From Micropruina glycogenica (GTDB lineage: Bacteria > Actinomycetota > Actinomycetes > Propionibacteriales > Propionibacteriaceae), in assembly GCF_900289045.1 (NCBI RefSeq), contig NZ_LT985188.1, positions 310,001 to 374,000 on the forward strand: DNA of 64,000 nt. Direction: 5' to 3'. The translations under genes were made by a program, and so were the position numbers. Position 1 is the first letter of the stretch. Each line of letters begins with the position of its first letter. The notes beneath the pieces were generated by a model that saw only the letters and a program-made list of their open reading frames with translations, did not search any database and had not been told where the DNA came from. Below, piece after piece: positions 57,620 to 64,000 of the stretch.

Positions 57620-58284
57620 GAGTCGGCGTTCTGGCCCTGCAGGGCGGCGTGCGCGAACACGCCGCCCTGCTGGCCGAGCTTGGAGCCGAGCCGGTGCTGG
57701 TGCGTCGACCCGACCAGTTGCGCGACCTGGACGCGCTGGCGCTGCCCGGCGGTGAATCGTCGGTGATCGACCGGCTGGCCAGGTCGACGGGGTTGTTCGA
57801 CCCGCTACGCCGACTGATCGCCGACGGACTGCCCACGCTGGCCACCTGTGCGGGGCTGATTCTGCTCGCGCAGGGCGTGCTCGACCCGGCGCCGGGGCAG
57901 CAGAGCCTGGGCGTGCTCGATGTGGACGTTCGCCGCAACGCGTTCGGCCCGCAGCTCGCCTCGGCCGAGGTGCCCCTGGCCACCCGGTGGGGGCTGGCGT
58001 CGGTGGCGTTCATTCGGGCTCCCGCGGTCGAACGCGTGGGTGCCGACGTTCAGGTGCTCGCCCAGCACGCCGGACGGGTGGTGGCCGTGCAACAGGGCAG
58101 CATCATCGGGCTGGCGTTTCACCCCGAGCTGACCGGTGAGCCGCTGTTTCACCAGCACCTGCTGGGTCTGGTGAGGCTCGTCGCACGTCCGTCATCCCGA
58201 CATCCAACCCTGTCATCCCGTCACCCAACCCTGTCATGCCGGCGGATGCCGGGATCTCTGCCTAGCGGGGTCACGAGCCGGTGA
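57616..58284 (+). CDS. pdxT: Pyridoxal 5'-phosphate synthase glutaminase PdxT, with repeat-derived tail
   Basis: A glutaminase that feeds ammonia to PdxS. Motifs are [21 protein letters not shown], the nucleophile Cys78 in [11 protein letters not shown] (commonly GTCAGMI), and FHPELTGE with catalytic His and Glu. The product is 222 aa, about 30 longer than usual. The extra C-terminus (from about residue 191, [18 protein letters not shown]) is translated from TCATCCCG-type repeats, so the original stop was probably lost through repeat insertion. GTG at 57616 overlaps pdxS. Confidence 0.92.
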   Translation: MRVGVLALQGGVREHAALLAELGAEPVLVRRPDQLRDLDALALPGGESSVIDRLARSTGLFDPLRRLIADGLPTLATCAGLILLAQGVLDPAPGQQSLGVLDVDVRRNAFGPQLASAEVPLATRWGLASVAFIRAPAVERVGADVQVLAQHAGRVVAVQQGSIIGLAFHPELTGEPLFHQHLLGLVRLVARPSSRHPTLSSRHPTLSCRRMPGSLPSGVTSR

Positions 58285-58441
58285 ATGGATCTCCTCGCTG
58301 CCACGTCGTGAGATTCCGCGCGTCCGACCACGGTCATCCCGGCGAATGCCGGGATCTCTACCTCGCCAGATCAGGTTGCGGCGCACGAGTCCGCTCGCGC
58401 GGCCACGTCGTGAGATTCCGGCGTCCGCCGGAATGACGTGG
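58188..58441. repeat. REP cluster downstream of pdxT
   Basis: This 315-bp gap (58285-58599) and the end of pdxT hold at least three palindromes of the genome's REP type: CATGCCGGCGGATGCCGGGA near 58230, CATCCCGGCGAATGCCGGGA near 58335, and the inverted GATTCCGGCGTCCGCCGGAA near 58412. Two copies of CCACGTCGTGAGATTCCG (near 58301 and 58402) mark a direct duplication of a longer unit. No gene was seen in the gap. Confidence 0.85.
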
Positions 58442-58599
58442 GCACGCAAGACCTGCGCGCCGCGACTTTGTCAGTCAGCTTCGTCTGATTCATCGGCAGG
58501 GATTGCTTGCTCATCGTGGAAAACCCGCTCGGGGTGCGACTTGGCACCGCCGTGAGCGACACCGGTACCACCACGTTCACCGTCCGAAAGGACCCCTCG

Positions 58600-59133
58600 A
58601 TGCCGTCTGTCTGTCACTGGCAGTGGCGAGTCGCTGCCGTCGCGGTGTGCCTGGCCATGCTCGCCGGCTGCACGGACGCACCCACGCCGTCGATCAGCCC
58701 GTCAACGTCGAGCCGCGCGCAGGGTGAGTCGATCGAGGGCGGCCCCGCCTACGTTCTGCGCCAGAACGATCGGCTGCTGCTGCGATCGGTCTGTGCCGGG
58801 GGTTTCGCCGAGGCGTCCGTCACCGTGGTGGCCGGCCACAACGGCCATGGTCGAATGGCAGGCCCGCTTCGTCGACGCCGCGACGCCGGCCACCGAGTTG
58901 GCGTTGTACGCCGGCCAACTGACGGGGTATCGCGTCACCGACCGCAGACCCACGGGCATGAACACCGACACGCTCACCCTGTACTACTCGGTGACGAGCC
59001 AATCGTCACACGGGTGGAAGCTGACCGGCGACATCAATGACCTGCCCGAAGGCACCGTGCTGTGGTCGGGTGGCACCGAGCCCCTGTCAGACTTCGAGGC
59101 CAGCGGGTACGGCAGCACGCAGCCCTGCGTTGA
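58600..59133 (+). pseudogene. Lipoprotein gene broken by a frameshift
   Basis: The frame from the ATG at 58600 encodes a lipoprotein signal (AAVAVCLAMLAGC), a Ser/Thr-rich stretch and YVLRQNDRLLLRSVCAGGFA. After about 58845 this frame turns into Arg/His-rich nonsense, while the next frame gives credible protein (VEWQARFVDAATPATELALY, GMNTDTLTLYYSVTSQ, GTVLWSGGTEPLSDFEASGY). That second frame has no early stop and would run antisense into the neighbouring gene; a TGA at 59131 in the original frame may be the ancestral end, which would need a second shift. Either a true pseudogene or base-call errors near 58840. Family not recognised. Confidence 0.6.
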
Positions 59134-59145
59134 GCACCCCAGTCG

Positions 59146-59670
59146 TCATGCGTGGGTGAAAACGTCGATCCAATACCGGCGCCGCATAAGCCCGCCGCCC
59201 ACGTCGACCACATTCTCGAGCACCCCGCCGGCACCCTCGATCACCCGCGCAGACCCCACGTTGCCCTCGTCGCAGGTGACCAGGGCCCGATCGACGCCGG
59301 CCGCCGCCAGTCGCTGCAGCGACTGCCGCAGCATCTCGCCGGCATACCCCTTGAGCCGATGCGCAGGGGCCACCGCGTAACCGATGTGGCCCCCGTAGTG
59401 GTGCAGCCAGTCGGTGAGGGCGTAGCGCACCGAGGCCCGTCCAACCACGTCGCGGCCGACCTCGGCGACCAGAAAGTCGGCGCGTACCCGTCCGGGCTCC
59501 AGGTCGACGCCGGACGCCTCGCGCTCGGCTCGCCCCATCACCTCGGCCCAGGTGTGCCCTTCGGGCAACAGGTCGAACCCCTCCGCGGCCAGCTCGGCTT
59601 GCATGCGGCGCATGGGCACTTCGTCGGCGGCCGTGAGCGGTCGCAGGATCAGAGTGCAGCGGGCACTCAC
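59146..59670 (-). CDS. GNAT-family N-acetyltransferase
   Basis: A 174-aa acetyltransferase: LRPLTAADEVPMRRMQAELA at the start, beta-strand IGYAVAPAHRLKGYAGEMLR (acetyl-CoA pyrophosphate-binding loop, here R-x-x-G-Y-A), and VTCDEGNVGSARVIEGAGG. It belongs to the branch with long substrate loops; the acceptor is unknown. The GTG at 59670 overlaps the stop of the M13 peptidase gene by 4 bp, so the two are co-translated; the frame is open a further 33 bp upstream. Confidence 0.85.
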   Translation of the reverse strand: MSARCTLILRPLTAADEVPMRRMQAELAAEGFDLLPEGHTWAEVMGRAEREASGVDLEPGRVRADFLVAEVGRDVVGRASVRYALTDWLHHYGGHIGYAVAPAHRLKGYAGEMLRQSLQRLAAAGVDRALVTCDEGNVGSARVIEGAGGVLENVVDVGGGLMRRRYWIDVFTHA

Positions 59671-61583
59671 CAGATCTTCACCCGAAGCTCGGGCGCCATC
59701 CACAGCTCGTCGTCACCCGTGACGCCGAAGGCGGAGTAGAACTCTTCGATGTTGCGCACCACCTGGTTGCAGCGAAACTCGTCGGGCGAATGCGGGTCGG
59801 TGGTGAGTTGGGTGATCAGCGCCTCGGGCCGAGCCTTGTGCTGCCACGCCCGCGCCCACGACATGAACAGCCGCTGCTCGCCGGTCAGGCCGTCGATCGG
59901 TTCGACGTCTTGGTCGCCCACCGCCAGCAACCACGCCCGGTGGGCGATCGACAGCCCACCCAGGTCGCCGATGTTCTCGCCGATGGTCAGCTCGCCGTTC
60001 ACATGGTGACCCGGCGTCTCGTCGGGCTCCAGCTCGTTGTACTGCTCGATCAGGGCCTTGGTGCGGTCTTCGAAGGCGGCCCGGTCGTCGTCGGTCCACC
60101 AGTTGCGCAGCTTGCCGTCGCCGTCGCAGGTCGAGCCCTGGTCGTCGAAGCCGTGGCCGATCTCGTGGCCGATCACCGCGCCGATGGCGCCGTAGTTGAC
60201 GGCCTCGTCGGCGTGCTCGTCGAAGAACGGCGGCTGCAGAATGGCGGCCGGAAACACGATCTCGTTGCGCAGCGGGTGGTAGTAGGCGTTGACCGTCTGC
60301 GGGGTCATCAACCACTCGTGCTTCTTGATCGGGCCGCCCAGCTTCGACCACTCGTAGGCGTGCTCGAAGGCGGACGACCGCAGCACGTTGCCGACCAGGT
60401 CGTCGGCTTCGATCACCAGCGCCGAATAGTCGCGCCACTGGTCGGGGTAGCCGATCTTCGACACGAACTTGCTCAGCTTGTCGAGCGACTGGGTGCGGGT
60501 GGCCTCGGTCATCCAGTCCAGCTCACTGATCGACTGCCGGTACGCCTCGACCAGGTTGGCGACGAGCTCGTCCATGCGCTGCTTGGCCACGGGCGAGAAG
60601 TGCCGCTCGACGTAGAGCCGGCCGACGGCCTCACCCAGGCAGCGTTCCACCAAGGTGATGCCGCGCTTCCAGCGCGCACGGTTGGTCGGAATGCCGTTCA
60701 GCACGGTGCCGTAGAAGGCGAACCTGCTGGCCACGAACGCTTCGGGCAGGTACGGCGACAGCGCCGACAGCAGATGCCAGCGCGCCCAGGCCCGCCACGA
60801 CGACAGCCATTCCTCGTCGATCAGCTCGGCGAGCTCGCTCATGAACGACGGCTGCCCGTCGATCAACTGGTCCACCGGCGGCACCTGCGCGGCACCGAGC
60901 ATGCGCAGCCAGTCGACCCGTTGCGCGAACACCTCGGGACGGGTCGGGTTGTACATCTGCCGCAGATCACGGGTGCGCACCTTGTTCCAGTGCCGCTTGG
61001 CAATCTCGGTTTCGAGTTGCATCACCAGCCGGGCCTGATCGGCGTCCAGCCCGGCCAGGGTGAGGGTGTCAGCGACGTGCGTCACGTAGGCGTCGCGAAT
61101 GTCGGCGAACTTGTCGTCGCGGTAGTACTCCTCGTCGGGCAGCCCCAGGCCCGATTGCATGGCGAACAGGGCATAACGGGTCGGGTCGCCGGGGTCGGAC
61201 TCCACGTCGAGTGCGACCGGCGACCCGGTGCCGCGCAGAATGCTGCGACCGAAGTAGTCGAGCAGCGCCGGCACCGAGTCGATGGCGTCGACCTCGGCCA
61301 GCAAAGCCGCCACCGGATCGAGCCCGCGCCGTTCGACCTCGTCGGTGTTCATGAATGAGGCGAACAGGTTTTCGACCTTCGCCGCCTCACTGCCCGGCGT
61401 GGAGTTCTGCAGCCCGGTCACGATGTCGCGGACGGCCTCTTCGGCCTGCTCGCGCAACACCTGGGTGGCGCCGTAGCTCGGCCGGTCGTCGGGAATGGGT
61501 GTGCTGGCCAGCCAACGGCCATTGACATGGCGAAACAGATCGTCTTGAGGACGGACGGCGGGGTCGAGATCAAATGTCGTCAC
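59667..61583 (-). CDS. M13-family zinc metallopeptidase
   Basis: A 638-aa neprilysin/PepO-type endopeptidase. The N-terminal PEPTIDASE_M13_N domain begins PQDDLFRHVNGRWLAST; the zinc site is VIGHEIGHGFDDQG (HExxH) with the third ligand in ENIGDLGGLSIA, and the C-terminus has CNQVVRNIEEFYSAFGV and ends MAPELRVKIW. It has no signal peptide, as in most actinobacterial members, so it is probably cytosolic or exported without cleavage. The start at GTG 61583 is preferred; a TTG at 61613 would add ten residues. Confidence 0.92.
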   Translation of the reverse strand: MTTFDLDPAVRPQDDLFRHVNGRWLASTPIPDDRPSYGATQVLREQAEEAVRDIVTGLQNSTPGSEAAKVENLFASFMNTDEVERRGLDPVAALLAEVDAIDSVPALLDYFGRSILRGTGSPVALDVESDPGDPTRYALFAMQSGLGLPDEEYYRDDKFADIRDAYVTHVADTLTLAGLDADQARLVMQLETEIAKRHWNKVRTRDLRQMYNPTRPEVFAQRVDWLRMLGAAQVPPVDQLIDGQPSFMSELAELIDEEWLSSWRAWARWHLLSALSPYLPEAFVASRFAFYGTVLNGIPTNRARWKRGITLVERCLGEAVGRLYVERHFSPVAKQRMDELVANLVEAYRQSISELDWMTEATRTQSLDKLSKFVSKIGYPDQWRDYSALVIEADDLVGNVLRSSAFEHAYEWSKLGGPIKKHEWLMTPQTVNAYYHPLRNEIVFPAAILQPPFFDEHADEAVNYGAIGAVIGHEIGHGFDDQGSTCDGDGKLRNWWTDDDRAAFEDRTKALIEQYNELEPDETPGHHVNGELTIGENIGDLGGLSIAHRAWLLAVGDQDVEPIDGLTGEQRLFMSWARAWQHKARPEALITQLTTDPHSPDEFRCNQVVRNIEEFYSAFGVTGDDELWMAPELRVKIW

Positions 61584-61637
61584 TTGGGCGATCCTAGACG
61601 GCGCCACCGACAAAACCGGGGCAGCGGCCGGCCGGCC

Positions 61638-64000
61638 TCACAGACGTCCGGCCGTTGCCTCGTCCCACAGGTCGACCGGCGAGACCGGCGCCGACGTTCG
61701 CCCGGCTGCGGGCCCTGCCGAAGTCTCGCCCGAGCCGGCCCGATGCCGCTTGTGCGCGGTGGCGACCATGAGCTTGATCCGGTTGAGCTGGTTGGTCTCG
61801 GACGCGCCGGGATCGTAGTCCACCGAGACGATGTTGGCCTGCGGGTGACGGCGCCGCAGTTCGGCGAACATGCCCTTGCCCACCACGTGGTTGGGCAGGC
61901 AGGCGAACGGCTGGGCGCAGATGATGTTGGGCGCGCCCAACTCGATGAGTTCGACCATCTCGGCGGTCAGCAGCCAACTCTCGCCGGCCCGGGTGCCCAA
62001 CGAGATGATACCGTCGGCCTTCGCGGCCAGGTCTTTCATCGCCGGTGGCGGATCGAACTTGCCCCCGGTACGGCGCAGGGCTGCGACCACGGGCTGCTGG
62101 TAGCGCTCGATCAACCACAGTGCCAGCTTCTTGACGTGATGCGAACGCGGGCCGATCCCGAGGCTCTCCCACTGGTACTGGGCCGAATAGAGCGGCATCA
62201 GGAAGAACTGGACGATTCCGGGCAGAACCGCCTCACAACCCTCGGCCTCGACCACGTCGACGACGTGATTGTTGGCGTCTGGGTGGAACTTGACCAGGAT
62301 CTCGCCCACGATGCCGACCCGGGGTTTGCGGGGCACCTGCTGCAACGGCAACTCGTCGAAAGCCGCCACGATCCGCTTGATCAGCCCGAGGTAGCCAAGG
62401 TTGCGACCCAGCGTCGGACTGTAGCCCCCGTACTGCAGAAACTCCTGGCAGACGGCGTCCCAGCGGTCGTAGAGCGCCTTCGCGGCACCCGGCTCGACCT
62501 CGTAGGGCCGAACCCGCAGCAGCACGGTCTGCAACAGATCGCCCAGCACCAGCGCCTGGATCGCCGGGTGCAGCAAGCCGGGCGTGATCGAGAACCCGGG
62601 GTTCGCCTCCAGGCCCTGCACGCTGATCGCGAGCACCGGCACCTGGGGGTACCCGGCGTCGGCCAGCGCCTTGCGCAGCAGTCCGACGTAGTTGGTGGCG
62701 CGGCACATGCCGCCGGTCTGCGTGATGGCGACGGACGTCCGGTGGGGGTCGGCCTCGCCGGATCGGATCTTGTTGACCAGTTGGCCGACCACCATGATCG
62801 CCGGGAAGCAGGCGTCGTTGTTGACGTACTTCAGCCCGACCTCGATGTCGTCGGCGCTCGCCTTCTCGAGCAACCGCATGCGCAACCCGAGCTTGCGGAA
62901 CACCGGCATCAGCAGCCGGAAATGCACCGGTGCCATCTGGGGCGCGTAGATGGTGTGGGTGTCGCGCGCGTGCTCGTCGAACAACACCCGTTCGCCCAGG
63001 GCGCCGTAGGTGCTCACGGTCGCCGAGCCGCGGCGCTCGGCGGCCGCCGCCTTCATCGACCGCAGCCGAATGGTGGCCGCACCCAGATTCGAGACCTCGT
63101 CGATCTTCAGCAGGGTGTACATGTCGCCGGCCTGTTCGAGGATCTCTTGCACCTGATCGGTGGTGATCGCATCGACCCCGCAGCCGAACGAGTTCAACTG
63201 CACAAGATGCAGGTCGGGCTGCCGGGCCACCGTGGCGGCGGCTTCGTAGAGCCGGGTGTGGTAGGCCCACTGGTCGCGGACCCGGATCGGCCGGGCGAGC
63301 CGGGTGGCCTCGGGTGCCACGATAGAGTCCTCGGTCAGGACGCCCATTCCCAGTCCGTTGATCAGGCTCGGCACGCCGTGGTTGACCTCCGGGTCGACGT
63401 GGTAGGGACGGCCGGCGAGCACGATGCCCTTCAGCCCGTGCTCGGCGAGGTAGGCCAGGGCGCGCTCGCCCTCGGCGCGAATGTCGGCCTTGAACCGGGC
63501 GTCCTCGGCGTAGCCGGCCTCGACCGCGGCTGTCGCTTCGTCGATCGTGACGTTCCAGTCGGCGAACACCTCGACCAACCGCTCGGCCAGTTTGACCGGC
63601 TGGTCGAGGTTGAGCAGCGGCGCCATGAACCGCACGCCCGGTTCGTGCAGCCGGGTCAGGTTGCGTTGCAGCACCTGTGGGTAGAAGGCGACGATCGGGC
63701 AGTTGAAGTGGTTGTCGGCGGCGTCCACCTGTTTGGCCTCCAGTGGCACGCACGGGTAGAAGATGGTGCGGATCCCCCGATCGAGCAGGTTCTCGATGTG
63801 GCCGTGGGCCAGCTTGGCCGGGTAGCAGGCGTTCTCGGACGGGATCGACTCCATGCCGCGTTCGAACACCTCGTGGCTGGACCGCCCCGAGATCGTCACC
63901 CGAAAGCCGAGGCTGGTCAGAATCGTGAACCAGAGCGGGTAGTTCTCGTACATGTTGAGCACCCGAGGAATGCCGATCTGACCCCGAAACGCCTTGTCAT
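61638..64000 (-). CDS. 2-Hydroxyacyl-CoA dehydratase activase-like giant protein, C-terminal part
   Basis: The frame enters from the right edge (first visible residues DKAFRGQIGIPRVLNMYENY) and gives about 786 C-terminal residues. It matches the DUF2229/COG3581 portion of large CoA-activase-related proteins: TSLGFRVTISGRSS, SIPSENACYPAKLAHGHI, FYPCVPLE, VLAGRPYHVDPEVNHGVP, LNSFGCGVDAITTDQVQEIL, YVNNDACFPAIMVVGQLV, ITQTGGMCRATNYV and CAQPFACLPNHVVGKGM. The many conserved Cys suggest a [4Fe-4S] center. The N-terminal ASKHA ATPase (BadF/BcrAD) repeats should lie beyond the window. Full-length homologues are about 1,400 aa; their physiological reaction is not established. It ends in a Gly/Ser/Pro-rich tail. 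Confidence 0.85.
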   Translation of the reverse strand, partial: DKAFRGQIGIPRVLNMYENYPLWFTILTSLGFRVTISGRSSHEVFERGMESIPSENACYPAKLAHGHIENLLDRGIRTIFYPCVPLEAKQVDAADNHFNCPIVAFYPQVLQRNLTRLHEPGVRFMAPLLNLDQPVKLAERLVEVFADWNVTIDEATAAVEAGYAEDARFKADIRAEGERALAYLAEHGLKGIVLAGRPYHVDPEVNHGVPSLINGLGMGVLTEDSIVAPEATRLARPIRVRDQWAYHTRLYEAAATVARQPDLHLVQLNSFGCGVDAITTDQVQEILEQAGDMYTLLKIDEVSNLGAATIRLRSMKAAAAERRGSATVSTYGALGERVLFDEHARDTHTIYAPQMAPVHFRLLMPVFRKLGLRMRLLEKASADDIEVGLKYVNNDACFPAIMVVGQLVNKIRSGEADPHRTSVAITQTGGMCRATNYVGLLRKALADAGYPQVPVLAISVQGLEANPGFSITPGLLHPAIQALVLGDLLQTVLLRVRPYEVEPGAAKALYDRWDAVCQEFLQYGGYSPTLGRNLGYLGLIKRIVAAFDELPLQQVPRKPRVGIVGEILVKFHPDANNHVVDVVEAEGCEAVLPGIVQFFLMPLYSAQYQWESLGIGPRSHHVKKLALWLIERYQQPVVAALRRTGGKFDPPPAMKDLAAKADGIISLGTRAGESWLLTAEMVELIELGAPNIICAQPFACLPNHVVGKGMFAELRRRHPQANIVSVDYDPGASETNQLNRIKLMVATAHKRHRAGSGETSAGPAAGRTSAPVSPVDLWDEATAGRL

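Noticed and set aside
61584-61613. Longer M13 peptidase start at TTG 61613
   Set aside because: Possible, but the GTG at 61583 places the start just before the conserved N-terminal domain, and TTG is rarely used.

Overview
The window is a stretch of high-GC chromosome with GTG and ATG starts, strong GGAGG-type ribosome sites and many 1-4 bp stop/start overlaps. The menaquinone-linked complex I, the NuoE-NuoG forms, the actinobacterial style of HutH/HutI/HutG, MenJ and a DUF6297-like permease point to an Actinomycetota bacterium. The large CoA-activase-type protein at the right edge and the dispersed short palindromic repeats would suit a Propionibacteriales-like lineage, but that placement is inference. 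No rRNA or tRNA gene, CRISPR array or prophage was seen.

Layout. 1-503: partial secreted PAP2 phosphatase. 664-7152: histidine utilisation (hutH, an IclR regulator, hutU-hutI-hutG). 7211-12202: MacAB-like exporter operon with two adaptor proteins. 12301-12948: HAD phosphatase. 13075-14468: complete IS110-family element inserted in a REP-like repeat; its left end encodes a bridge RNA whose guides can be read against the actual insertion site. 14538-16544: FMN riboswitch controlling a RibXY-like riboflavin uptake permease and binding lipoprotein. 16687-19616: two-component system with an unusual two-membrane-domain kinase. 19754-20755: lytic-transglycosylase-like protein and a small PLDc_N membrane protein.

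From 20789 to 53327 nearly everything serves the menaquinone-linked respiratory chain: menE-menA-menC-menD, menG, menF, menJ, the full nuoA-N operon, a polyprenyl diphosphate synthase (quinone tail) and NDH-2. These are interspersed with a RecB-like nuclease, an ABC exporter and a fatty acid desaturase. menB and the thioesterase step are not in the window.

53544-64000: amidase, PdxR-pdxS-pdxT (pyridoxal phosphate), a frameshifted lipoprotein gene, a GNAT acetyltransferase, an M13 peptidase, and the C-terminal part of a giant 2-hydroxyacyl-CoA-dehydratase-activase-like protein.

The most unusual content is in the repeats. (1) The nuoC-nuoD gap is filled with ten 53-bp tandem repeats. Each carries a ribosome site and an 18-codon mini-ORF whose stop overlaps the next start (ATGA), forming an unbroken coupled chain from nuoC to nuoD; a REP-containing mini-ORF bridges nuoD-nuoE in the same way. 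(2) The IS110 bridge RNA guides match its REP-like target and its own ends. (3) Two distant inverted arrays of GGGGACGGTT units, and other palindromes, occupy almost every convergent gene junction. (4) Repeat-derived sequence has entered the coding regions of menF and pdxT.
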